Part shown: piece by piece, positions 50,580 to 60,560 of the stretch
How the letters are laid out: each line of letters opens with the position of its first letter
Position numbering within the stretch: position 1 is the stretch's first letter
Source of the DNA: Pseudarthrobacter sulfonivorans
GTDB taxonomy: Bacteria > Actinomycetota > Actinomycetes > Actinomycetales > Micrococcaceae
Length of the DNA stretch: 64,000 nt
Assembly: GCF_024391045.1 (NCBI RefSeq)
Contig: NZ_JANFCZ010000001.1
Coordinates: forward strand, 242,743 to 306,742
Direction of reading: 5' to 3'
Notes under the pieces: model-generated
The model's input: only the letters and a program-made list of their open reading frames with translations
Database searches by the model: none
What the model was told of the DNA's origin: nothing
Program-made: the position numbers and the translations under genes

Positions 50580-51690
50580 GGACGAACAGGGCCAGCCGGC
50601 CCTTCCTACCCCCACGGCTGAGAGTGCCCATCCTCCAACAGGCACGCTGTCCCTCGAACGGCTGGCGGCCAAAACACTCGAGGCCAGGCTGCTCGGCGGT
50701 GAGCGCAAGCTGCGGCGCCGCGAAGTGGCCGCCGGGGCCGGGTTGTCGCTCCTGTCTGCGCGGAAGCTGTGGCGCGCACTGGGCTTTCCGAATTTCGGCG
50801 ACGAGGACGTGGCCTTCACCGAACGCGACCAGGCCGCTCTTTCAACGGTGGTGGACCTGGTCCGCAGCGGGGTCCTGACGGAAGAAGCCGCAATTTCTGT
50901 CACCCGCGCCATCGGGCAGATGACCGACCGCATGGTGGTCTGGCAGATCGAAGCCCTGGTAGAGGACATGGTCCACGAGCAGGGTGTCACCGATGCTGTG
51001 GCGCGAAAGCGCCTGGTCAACGAGCTTCCGGCCCTGCTCGACGCGCTGGAGCACATGCTTGTCTATTCCTGGCGGCGGCAGCTCAACGCCGGCGTGCAGC
51101 GGCTGGCCGTTCGCGCCGAAGCCGGGCTGCAGGCCAGCGAGGAAGGCCGCGAAGGTGACGAGGACGACGCTCCGCTGCCGCTGGCCCGCGCCGTCGGTTT
51201 CGCTGACCTGGTTTCCTACACAAGCCTGTCCCGCCGGATGAACGAAAAGACCCTCGCCCGCCTGGTCCAGCGCTTTGAGAACAAATGCGCTGAGATCATC
51301 TCCGTGGGCGGCGGCCGGTTGGTCAAGACTGTCGGCGACGAAGTCCTGTACATCGCTGAGACTCCCGCTGCCGGTGCCGAAATCTCGCTGGCCCTCTCCC
51401 AGGCTTTCACCGAGGATGAGATCCTGCCCGAGGCGCGGGTGGCGATGGTCTGGGGCAGGATCCTCTCCCGGCTGGGTGACATCTATGGCCCCACAGTCAA
51501 CCTTGCTGCCCGGCTGACCACCCTTGCTGATCCGGGGACCGTCCTGATCGACTCCATGACCGCCTCGGCGCTGGACCAGGACGAACGCTTCGTCCTGGTC
51601 CCGCAGCCCGCGGAAAACGTGCGCGGCTTCGGCGAAATCCACCCCGTGCTCCTGGCGCGCGGCGAAGGCAAGGGCCTGGTCGTCGACTAG
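50569..51690 (+). CDS. Class III adenylate/guanylate cyclase
   Basis: The 373-residue protein has a C-terminal cyclase homology domain with metal Asp in ARAVGFADLVSYTSLSRRMNE and KTVGDEVLYIAE, and the transition-state Asn/Arg in DIYGPTVNLAARLTTLADPG. The N-terminal about 190 residues are helical and resemble the autoinhibitory regulatory domain of M. tuberculosis Rv1264, a pH-sensing cyclase. GAAGG lies 8 nt before ATG 50569; GTG 50560 is possible. Overlaps the PH gene. It makes cAMP, a likely second messenger; substrate Lys/Asp residues were not verified. Confidence 0.9.
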   Translation: MNDEDEQGQPALPTPTAESAHPPTGTLSLERLAAKTLEARLLGGERKLRRREVAAGAGLSLLSARKLWRALGFPNFGDEDVAFTERDQAALSTVVDLVRSGVLTEEAAISVTRAIGQMTDRMVVWQIEALVEDMVHEQGVTDAVARKRLVNELPALLDALEHMLVYSWRRQLNAGVQRLAVRAEAGLQASEEGREGDEDDAPLPLARAVGFADLVSYTSLSRRMNEKTLARLVQRFENKCAEIISVGGGRLVKTVGDEVLYIAETPAAGAEISLALSQAFTEDEILPEARVAMVWGRILSRLGDIYGPTVNLAARLTTLADPGTVLIDSMTASALDQDERFVLVPQPAENVRGFGEIHPVLLARGEGKGLVVD

Positions 51691-52016
51691 GGATTCGCGC
51701 GCCGCGGACCCTGCCTTGCCCTGACCTGCGGGTTTATCCAGTTGATGGCGTATCGCGCTATAGTCGGACCTTGTGGCCGCCCGCGTCCACGCTGCACTGG
51801 GTGTGCTATGTGATCGCCCGCCACACCACGCTTGCGGACTCTGCAGCTCTGGGAGCCCCGCGTTGCTGACACAAACCGCGCCGGGAGGCGCGGGCAGTTG
51901 TCCCCATCGCAGGGGCTGCGGGGGTTCGGTAGGCTGGCCCAGGGGAAAGAAAGCCTGCTTCCTGTCGTGCGACAGGGCCGCCATCCGGCAACACTATCTG
52001 GGGGAAACGTAACGCT
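51691..52016 (+). other. Gene-free promoter/leader region of the surface-protein operon
   Basis: No credible gene lies here. A TATAGT -10 candidate (51759-51764) gives a 5' leader of about 250 nt, containing GC-rich inverted-repeat potential (for example GCGCCGGGAGGCGC) but no riboswitch I recognise. GGGGGA near 51993-51998 is the best ribosome-binding element for the GTG at 52017, with rather long spacing. Confidence 0.4.
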
Positions 52017-55000
52017 GTGACAACTCTGCTGGGGAAGCTTGGGCTGAAGAGGCGCCATAAGAAAGTCGTCACCGGTACTGCGTTCGGTGCTGTGTTGGCT
52101 GTTGTGGTGACGGGTGCCGTGTTGTATCCGGGTTTTAAGACCACCGAGGTGGAGTTGAACGACGGCGGCGTGTGGGTTGTCAGCAAGTCCAAAAATGCTG
52201 TGGGCCGGCTGAATTACCCGTCGCGCGTCCTGGACGGTGCGGTGACGCCGGCGTCGACGACGTTTGATGTGTTGCAGAACGCCGGGGATGTGTTTGTGGA
52301 CGACGCGACGGGTTCGACGCTAAACCAGGTGTCGCCTGCCAACATGCGCCTGGGCGGCGACAAGCAGCTGCCGGGCTCCGCGGACGTGAGTTTTGGCGAG
52401 CGGACGATTTCCGTGACTGACGCCGGTTCAGGCAAGGTGTGGGCCGTGTCGCCGTCCACGGTGAATGGTTTTGATAAGGAAGCGTCGGAACCGGTGTTGG
52501 TGGGTTCAGCGGGGATTGTGTCCGCCGTGGGCGGTGATGACCGGATCTATTCGGCAGATCCCAAGACCGGCGTTGTGTCGGTGACGGGTGTGGACGGGGA
52601 CGGGGCAGTGACGTCGTCGGAGTCCAGTACCTGGGATGGGCTTAAGGGTGCGGGGGATCTGCAGATCACGGTGGTGGGGGATCAGCCGGTTGTACTGGAT
52701 GCTGCGGCGGGGAGCATGTTTCTGCCTGGTGGTAAGCGGCTTGGGTTGGAGAATGCTCGGGATGCGAAGTTGCAGCAGGGTGGTGCGGCGAGTGACTTTG
52801 TGGCGATTTCGACGCGGAAGGCGTTGTTGAAGCAGCCGTTGGACGGTTCCACTGCGAAGACGGTGACGTTCGACGGCGAGGGTGTCCCGGCTGCGCCGGT
52901 GCAGTTGGGCGGGTGCGTGCATGCGGCGTGGTCGGGGGCGAACAAGTATGTCCGGGACTGCGTCAATGATGGTGACGATAAGAAGGTGGACGTGCCGAAG
53001 GCGAGTGCGTCGCCGTCGTATGTTTTCCGGGTGAACCGGGACCTGGTGGTCCTGAATGATGTGAACTCCGGGAATGTGTGGCTGGTCAACCAGAACATGC
53101 AGCTGGTCAACAACTGGGACGACGTCATTCCACCCAAGAACGAATCTGACGACCAGGACCAGGAGTCGGCGGACAACAACACCATCAACGTCCTGCCCGA
53201 CCGGACCAAGCCCAACCGGCCACCGGAAACCAAACCCGACGCCGTCGGCGTCCGCCTAGGCCGTACCACCATCCTCAGCGTCCTGGACAACGACTCCGAC
53301 CCCGACGGCGACGTGCTGACGGCAGCGGTGGGGGATTCGGGGCCCAAGTCCGGCTCCCTGCAGAGCATCTACGGCGGCACCGCCTTCCAAATCTCCGTGC
53401 CCGCTGACGCCAAGCCCGGCACGGAAACCTTCAACTACAGCGCCTCTGACGGACGCGGCCTGTCGGCGACCGGCCAGGTGACGCTCAGCGTGGTGGGACC
53501 GGACGAAAACAAGCCGCCCAAGTTCAAGCGCGGCGAAGACACCACCATGCTGGTGGAACAGGGCAAAACCGTCAGCCAGAACATCCTCACCGACTGGATC
53601 GACCCCGACGGCGACGACCTGGTCCTCATGGACGCCAAGGCCGACAACGACCAGGACCAGGTCAAGGTCCGGCGTGACGGGCTGCTCACGTTCCAGGACT
53701 CCGGGGCCACTGCCGGCAAGAAGAACGTCACAGTAACCATCTGGGATGGCCGCGCCACGGTCACCGGCAAGGTAGTGGTCAGTGTCCAGCCGCCGGGCGC
53801 CCTGGCACCGGTGGTCAACGCCGACCACGTCACCGCGGTTGTGGGTCAGGATCTGGTCATCTCACCGTTGAAAAACGACGTCGATCCCAACGGCGGCGCC
53901 CTTCGCCTGGCCCAGGTGGAAGCCAACGGCCCCGCGGAACTTGGCCCCGTGACGGACGGCGGCACCTTTACCTTCCGCAGCAGCACCCCCGGACCGGTCT
54001 ACCTGACTTACATCGCCAGCAACGGACCGCAAAGCAGCCAGGGCCTCATCCGCGTCGACGTCGAATCAGGCAACGATGGCGGTGACCCTGTCGCCGTGCA
54101 CGACGTGGCACTCATGCCAACCGGCGGCAGCGTCCTCCTGGACCCGCTGGCCAACGACTCCGACCCGTCAGGCGGCGTCCTGGTGCTGCAGTCCGTGAAG
54201 CTCCCGGAGAACACCACCGCCTCGGTGAGCGTGATCGACCACAGCGTCCTGCGCATCACCGACGTGCTGGGAACCAAGGATCCGTTCCTCTTCGAATACA
54301 CCATGTCCAACGGCAAAAAATCAGCCACGGGCAGCGTCTCCGGGGTCCCCGTGCCCGCGCCCGCCGTCGTCGAAGCACCCCAACCGAAGCCGGACGAAGT
54401 GAACGTCCGGGTCAACGACGTCGTCACCATTCCGGTTCTGCAGAATGACACCCACCCCCAGGGCCTGGAGTTGAGTGTTGACCCGGTCCTGCCACAGGCC
54501 GTGGATGAACTGGACGGCAAGAGCTTTGTCTCCGAAAACACCCTGCGGTTCATTGCCGGTCCGCAGCCCAAGACTGTCAGGGCCATCTACAACGCGGTTG
54601 ACCCCCAAGGGCAGAAAAGTGCCGCCGCGGTCACCATCCACATCCTTCCGCTCGAAGGGGCACAAAACTCGCGCCCGCAGCCCCCGAACCTGACCGCCCG
54701 CGTCGTGGCTGCGGGAACGGTTCGGATCCCTGTGCCGCTGGACGGTATTGATCCCGACGGCGACTCCGTGCAGCTCACCGGCATTGACAGCACCCCGGCC
54801 ATGGGAACCGCCACTGTCGGCAGCAACTTCATCGACTTCATCGCCGCCGGCGACGGCGCCGGAACCGACACGTTCCGCTACAAAGTGGTTGACCGCCAGG
54901 GTGCCGTCAACACCGGCACCGTGACGGTCGGCATCGCCCCCCGGGGTGAGACGAACCAGAACCCCACCCCGGTGGATGACGAGGTGAAGGTCCGGCCCGG

Positions 55001-58000
55001 ACGGCAGATCGCCGTCGACGCGACCCGCAACGACACCGATCCCGACGGCGACCCCGTCCGCATCCTCACGGACGGAATTGAAGCCGACGCCGCCCTCCAG
55101 GCCACCGTCAGTAAGACCAGCGGACGCATCATCCTGCTGGCCCCCAACGCCGCCGGGACGGTCAACGTCCGCTACACCATTGCCGATGACAGGGGAGCCG
55201 AGGCCCAGGCCACCATCCGCGTGGTCGTGGACAACGACGTGCCCCTGAAGGCGCCCATTGCTCGCGATGACCGGGTGACGTCCGCCCAGGCCATGGGAAA
55301 GACCGCCGTTGACGTGCCCGTCCTCAAAAACGATGAAGACCCCGACGGTGTGGGCGAAAACCTCAAGATCAGCACCGAGGCCACCACTGCCCGTCCCGGC
55401 CCCGACGGGAACGTCATCGTGGACCTCACCGAGGCCCCGCAGCTCATCCCGTACACCGTTGAGGATGTTGACGGGCAGAAGTCCACCGCCATCATCTGGG
55501 TGCCGGGATTGGGGCAGCAGGTTCCCACCCTGGCCAAGGACGAGGTCATCGAGGTGATCTCGGGGCAATCCGTCAACGTTGACCTCAAGGAATGGGTTAG
55601 AGTCCGGGAGGGCCGGTCACCGCGTCTGACCCAGGCGGACCGCATCAAGCTGATCGGCTCGGACGGCGGCAATCCCGTTGCCGACGACGGAACCTCGTTG
55701 AAGTACACCGCGGGCTCGGACTACGTTGGCCCGGGCTCGCTGAGCTTCGAAGTGACCGACGGCACCGCCGTTGACGATCCTGCAGGCCTGAAGTCCACCC
55801 TGAGCATCCGCACCAAGGTATTGCCGGACCCCAACCGCAACAATCCGCCGGAACTCCTGGGGGCCAAAATTGAGGTGCCGAAGGGGGAGTCAGCCGACCT
55901 CGACCTGAGCCGGCTGACCTCGGATCCCGACCGTAACGACGTGGACAACATGAAGTACGAACTGGCGGGCGGCAGCCCTGCCAGCTTCAACGCCCGCGTG
56001 GACGGCAAGATCCTCAAGGCCTCGGTGGACGGATCCACTGCCACCGGCACCGCGGGAGCCGTACAGGTCAAGGCGACCGATCCGCGGGGGCTGACGGCGA
56101 CCGCCACGTACCAGCTGTCCGTCGTCGCCTCCAACCGGCCGAAGCCCGTAGCCAATGACGACCTCGAACCCAATGCCGCCGCCGGTAAACCGGTGACTGT
56201 CAAGGTCCTGGCCAACGACTCCAACCCCTTCCCCGAAGAAGCTCTGAAAATCGTTGCAGCCGCCACGGAAACCGGCAGCGGAAACGTGGAGGTGAACGGC
56301 GACTCGGTCACCGTGACACCCGCTCCGGGATTCAGCGGATCTATGGTGGTCTCCTACACAGTGGCTGACAAGACCCAGGAAGCCTCCAGGCAGGCCACGG
56401 CCCGGATCCGGCTGACGGTCAAGGACAAGCCACTGGCACCCACCACACCACAGGCGCAGAGTGTCGGGGACCAGACGGCACTGCTGTCCTGGAGTGCGCC
56501 CGCCGACCGCGGCGCGCCGATCACCAAATACACGGTGTACGGCGCCGGCTTCAGGCAGGACTGCCCGGCGAACACCTGCACGCTCACCGGACTGGTCAAC
56601 AACACCAAGTACTCTTTCGAGGTCACGGCCACCAACGAGTTGGGCGAGTCGGACCGTTCACCCGCCTCGGCGGAAGTACGTCCCGACGTCAAACCGGATA
56701 CGCCTGTTGCGCCGACCCTCAAGTTCGGCGACAAGCAGCTCTCGGTGAACTGGGTGGCTCCGGCCAGCAAGGGATCACCGGTCAAGTCCTACGATCTGGA
56801 GATTTCGCCGGCCCCCGCCGGGCAGAACGCCCAGATCCAGAACCTGACAGCCGTCAGCTACGTCTGGAAGGGACTCCAGAACGGCGTTTCCTACAAGGTG
56901 CGCGTCCTGGCCCGGAATGACGCCAAAGAACCGTCCGAGTGGAGCGGCTACTCCGCTGCCGAAGTCCCCGCCGGTGTGCCGGCGACTCCGTCTGCGCCAT
57001 CAGCGACGGCGGCCCCTTCGGTGGGCACCCAAAGCCAGCTCAGGGTGTCCTGGACGGCTCCTAACAACAACGGCGACGCCGTGTCCTCGTATACCCTGAC
57101 CACTCTGAGGGGAGGGGCGGTGGTCGCCTCCCAGCAGGTCGCGGGCACCTCGCAGAACGTCACGGTGGACAACTCCGAATCGAGCTACACGTTTACCGTG
57201 TCCGCCACGAACAAGGCAGGAACCTCCGGGACGAGCGCGCAATCCGCTGCAATTCGGGCCGCGGGAAAACCCGGCCAGGTGAGCGGCGGTACGGTGGCAG
57301 ACACCGGTAACAGCGGACAGCTAAAAGTCACGTTCACCCCGCTGACAGAGCCTCAGCGCAACGGATCCACGGCGAGCGAGATCACGTATTCATACCGCGC
57401 ATCGAGCGGCCAGAGCGGCGGTATCAGCGCACCGGGAGGCAACATCGGCGGCCTTCCCAACGGCACTGACGTCACAATTACCATCATCGCTTCGTCCACG
57501 AAAAACAATATGTCGGGGGACGCCAAAGGCATTGGTACGGGTAACCCGTATGGGCCGCCAAATGCACCCGCACTAACTGCTCAGGGTTCCACCACACAGG
57601 AAGTCCACTGGACCTGGAACAACCCATCAAACAATGGCCGAGCCATCCAGCGTTTCGAAGTCAGCTATGAAGGAGGCGCCTGGACAAGCGTAAACCTGGC
57701 CAACCGCTTTGATCGCGACACGAACGCTTGGAGTTCGACCAAGAATCTCAAAGTACGAGCCTGCTCTGTGGTTTGTGGTCCAGCCGATTCAGCAAATGCC
57801 ACGAGCGGTAAGGACCCCACACCGCCGCCGGTGCCGACCAAAGTCCGCGTCAAGAAAGCAACCAACAACAGTTGCCCCGGGAAGCCTGGGGTGCCGGATC
57901 GATTTGGCTATAGAAACGGCAGCCCTGATTGTGGCGGCAACGATGCTAACTGGGTTTCCTACTCCGACGGGTGGATTAACAGTGCGTGCTGGATGAACAT

Positions 58001-58133
58001 CTACGGGTCCAATGAATCGTCCAATCCGGCCTCGTATTACAAGTGGTACCGAATGGATGGGGGTCCCCACGCGGGCTGGTACGTCAAACTCGAAACCATC
58101 GACATCAGCGGCGCTGACGTCGGCAGATGCTGA
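52017..58133 (+). CDS. Very large surface protein: signal anchor, propeller-like region, about ten Ig-like repeats, FN3 domains
   Basis: The 2038-residue protein starts at GTG 52017. A basic KRRHKK stretch and hydrophobic helix (residues about 17-39) indicate export or anchoring. Residues about 45-350 are repeated beta sequence, possibly a propeller. Residues about 395-1440 carry about ten cadherin-like Ig repeats, each with a DNDSDPDGD-like motif (VLDNDSDPDGDVLTA, TRNDTDPDGDPVRI, KNDEDPDGVGENL), likely Ca-binding. Residues about 1470-1935 are five FN3-like domains. The last 100 residues contain several cysteines. It has no sortase motif. It is first in an operon with MoxR, DUF58 and transglutaminase-fold genes. 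Confidence 0.85.
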   Translation: MTTLLGKLGLKRRHKKVVTGTAFGAVLAVVVTGAVLYPGFKTTEVELNDGGVWVVSKSKNAVGRLNYPSRVLDGAVTPASTTFDVLQNAGDVFVDDATGSTLNQVSPANMRLGGDKQLPGSADVSFGERTISVTDAGSGKVWAVSPSTVNGFDKEASEPVLVGSAGIVSAVGGDDRIYSADPKTGVVSVTGVDGDGAVTSSESSTWDGLKGAGDLQITVVGDQPVVLDAAAGSMFLPGGKRLGLENARDAKLQQGGAASDFVAISTRKALLKQPLDGSTAKTVTFDGEGVPAAPVQLGGCVHAAWSGANKYVRDCVNDGDDKKVDVPKASASPSYVFRVNRDLVVLNDVNSGNVWLVNQNMQLVNNWDDVIPPKNESDDQDQESADNNTINVLPDRTKPNRPPETKPDAVGVRLGRTTILSVLDNDSDPDGDVLTAAVGDSGPKSGSLQSIYGGTAFQISVPADAKPGTETFNYSASDGRGLSATGQVTLSVVGPDENKPPKFKRGEDTTMLVEQGKTVSQNILTDWIDPDGDDLVLMDAKADNDQDQVKVRRDGLLTFQDSGATAGKKNVTVTIWDGRATVTGKVVVSVQPPGALAPVVNADHVTAVVGQDLVISPLKNDVDPNGGALRLAQVEANGPAELGPVTDGGTFTFRSSTPGPVYLTYIASNGPQSSQGLIRVDVESGNDGGDPVAVHDVALMPTGGSVLLDPLANDSDPSGGVLVLQSVKLPENTTASVSVIDHSVLRITDVLGTKDPFLFEYTMSNGKKSATGSVSGVPVPAPAVVEAPQPKPDEVNVRVNDVVTIPVLQNDTHPQGLELSVDPVLPQAVDELDGKSFVSENTLRFIAGPQPKTVRAIYNAVDPQGQKSAAAVTIHILPLEGAQNSRPQPPNLTARVVAAGTVRIPVPLDGIDPDGDSVQLTGIDSTPAMGTATVGSNFIDFIAAGDGAGTDTFRYKVVDRQGAVNTGTVTVGIAPRGETNQNPTPVDDEVKVRPGRQIAVDATRNDTDPDGDPVRILTDGIEADAALQATVSKTSGRIILLAPNAAGTVNVRYTIADDRGAEAQATIRVVVDNDVPLKAPIARDDRVTSAQAMGKTAVDVPVLKNDEDPDGVGENLKISTEATTARPGPDGNVIVDLTEAPQLIPYTVEDVDGQKSTAIIWVPGLGQQVPTLAKDEVIEVISGQSVNVDLKEWVRVREGRSPRLTQADRIKLIGSDGGNPVADDGTSLKYTAGSDYVGPGSLSFEVTDGTAVDDPAGLKSTLSIRTKVLPDPNRNNPPELLGAKIEVPKGESADLDLSRLTSDPDRNDVDNMKYELAGGSPASFNARVDGKILKASVDGSTATGTAGAVQVKATDPRGLTATATYQLSVVASNRPKPVANDDLEPNAAAGKPVTVKVLANDSNPFPEEALKIVAAATETGSGNVEVNGDSVTVTPAPGFSGSMVVSYTVADKTQEASRQATARIRLTVKDKPLAPTTPQAQSVGDQTALLSWSAPADRGAPITKYTVYGAGFRQDCPANTCTLTGLVNNTKYSFEVTATNELGESDRSPASAEVRPDVKPDTPVAPTLKFGDKQLSVNWVAPASKGSPVKSYDLEISPAPAGQNAQIQNLTAVSYVWKGLQNGVSYKVRVLARNDAKEPSEWSGYSAAEVPAGVPATPSAPSATAAPSVGTQSQLRVSWTAPNNNGDAVSSYTLTTLRGGAVVASQQVAGTSQNVTVDNSESSYTFTVSATNKAGTSGTSAQSAAIRAAGKPGQVSGGTVADTGNSGQLKVTFTPLTEPQRNGSTASEITYSYRASSGQSGGISAPGGNIGGLPNGTDVTITIIASSTKNNMSGDAKGIGTGNPYGPPNAPALTAQGSTTQEVHWTWNNPSNNGRAIQRFEVSYEGGAWTSVNLANRFDRDTNAWSSTKNLKVRACSVVCGPADSANATSGKDPTPPPVPTKVRVKKATNNSCPGKPGVPDRFGYRNGSPDCGGNDANWVSYSDGWINSACWMNIYGSNESSNPASYYKWYRMDGGPHAGWYVKLETIDISGADVGRC

Positions 58134-58204
58134 CCCCCAGATCAGCCACACCATCCAACATCAACTGACCAGCGCGCAGCTCCGCAAGCAAAGGAACTAC
58201 TTTC

Positions 58205-59176
<972 letters not shown>

Positions 59177-59228
59177 CACCCGACGGCCTCCCGGTTTTTC
59201 ACCCTTCAGCGCGAACAAAGGTACCCCT

Positions 59229-60560
59229 ATGTCCAGCAGCACTCCGCTGACCCGGCTTGCTGAACGCCTCCGGCAACCCTTCCACCGGAACGGCAGGCCC
59301 ACCAGGCTGCACCCCTCCTCAGTCTGGTCCGAGGCCACCAACACCGCCGCCCTCGCCCTCACCCCGGCCTGGGAAAAGGTCCGTGGCCTGTGGCTGCGCT
59401 ACGTGTGGCCGGTCCTGTCCGTGGTCAGCGTCCTGGGCTGGTCAGTGCTCGCCGCCTCGATCCTGTTGTGGAGCCTGGGGCAGGCCTTCGGCTGGCAGGA
59501 GGCAAAAGCTGCAGCCATCGCAGCGTTCGTGCTTTTCGTTATCGCGGTCGGGTTCATCCTGGGCCGGTCGTCATACGACGTGATCCTGGACCTCGCCCGG
59601 ACGCGGGTGGCCGTGGGGGACAGCGCGGTGGGAAGCATCGCCGTCTCCAACACCTCCACGCGTCCGCTGCTGCCAGCCGCCCTGGAACTGCCGGTGGGCA
59701 ACGCCACGGCCGTCTTCCACCTGCCCCGCATGAAGCCGCAGCAGGTGCACGAGGACCTGTTCACCATCCCCACGGCCCGGCGCGCCGTCATCGTCGTAGG
59801 GCCGGTCCGCTCCGTCCGGGCAGACCCGCTGCACCTGCTCCGCCGCCAGGTGCTGTGGACCGAGCCCGAGGACCTTTTCGTCCACCCGCGCACGGTGGCG
59901 CTGGCCGGGTCGGCTGCCGGCTTCATCCGCGACCTTGAGGGCATGCCCACCACAGACCTGTCCAGTGCTGACGTCTCCTTCCACGCGCTGCGCGACTACG
60001 TCCCGGGCGACGACCGGCGGCACATCCACTGGAAGACCACAGCCCGGACCAACAAGCTCATGGTGCGCCAGTTCGAGGAAACCAGGCGTGCCCACCTGGC
60101 CATTTCGCTGTCCATCAACACCGACGAATATGCTTCCGAGCAGGAATTCGAAATGGCCATCTCGGCGGCCGCCTCCATCGGCCGCCAGGCCATCCGCGAG
60201 CAGCGCGAGCTCGATGTCCTCACCCAGAAGGGGCCGCTTCGCTGCGAAACCGGCCGCAGCCTTCTGGACGACATGACCCGGATTGCCGGGGCACCCATGC
60301 GGCGCACCGCCGTCGACCTCGCCCGGACCCTTGCAGACACCGTGCCCAACGCGTCGGTGGTGTTTTTTGTGGTGGGCAGCAATGTGACGCCCACCCAGCT
60401 CCGCTCGGCGGCGGCGTCCGTGCCGCCGGGAGTGCGGAGCCTGGCGGTACGTCTTCAGATCGGGGCCGCCCCGGGCCGGGCCAACATTGCCGACCTGACA
60501 GTGCTGACCCTCGGCGACCTCGCCGACCTCGCCATCGTCCTCAGAAAGGCAGCCGCATGA
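59229..60560 (+). CDS. DUF58 domain membrane protein
   Basis: The 443-residue protein has two hydrophobic helices (VLSVVSVLGWSVLAASILLW and AAIAAFVLFVIAVGFILG) followed by beta-rich sequence and the DUF58 signature FHALRDYVPGDDRRHIHWKTTARTNKLMVRQFEE. A VWA-like fold follows. The family is the MoxR partner. AAAGG upstream supports ATG 59229. The stop overlaps the next gene (ATGA). The role in folding or assembly of the surface protein is inferred only from gene order. Confidence 0.92.
   Translation: MSSSTPLTRLAERLRQPFHRNGRPTRLHPSSVWSEATNTAALALTPAWEKVRGLWLRYVWPVLSVVSVLGWSVLAASILLWSLGQAFGWQEAKAAAIAAFVLFVIAVGFILGRSSYDVILDLARTRVAVGDSAVGSIAVSNTSTRPLLPAALELPVGNATAVFHLPRMKPQQVHEDLFTIPTARRAVIVVGPVRSVRADPLHLLRRQVLWTEPEDLFVHPRTVALAGSAAGFIRDLEGMPTTDLSSADVSFHALRDYVPGDDRRHIHWKTTARTNKLMVRQFEETRRAHLAISLSINTDEYASEQEFEMAISAAASIGRQAIREQRELDVLTQKGPLRCETGRSLLDDMTRIAGAPMRRTAVDLARTLADTVPNASVVFFVVGSNVTPTQLRSAAASVPPGVRSLAVRLQIGAAPGRANIADLTVLTLGDLADLAIVLRKAAA

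Noticed and set aside
54321..55568. Long minus-strand frame inside the Ig-repeat region
   Set aside because: The product is Gly/Val/His-rich mirror sequence of the Asp-Gly repeats, without ribosome binding site or family match.
52017..58133. Repeat tract as a CRISPR array or DNA tandem repeat
   Set aside because: Repetition is at the protein level (Ig-like motif DNDSDPDGD) with diverged DNA and no spacers.
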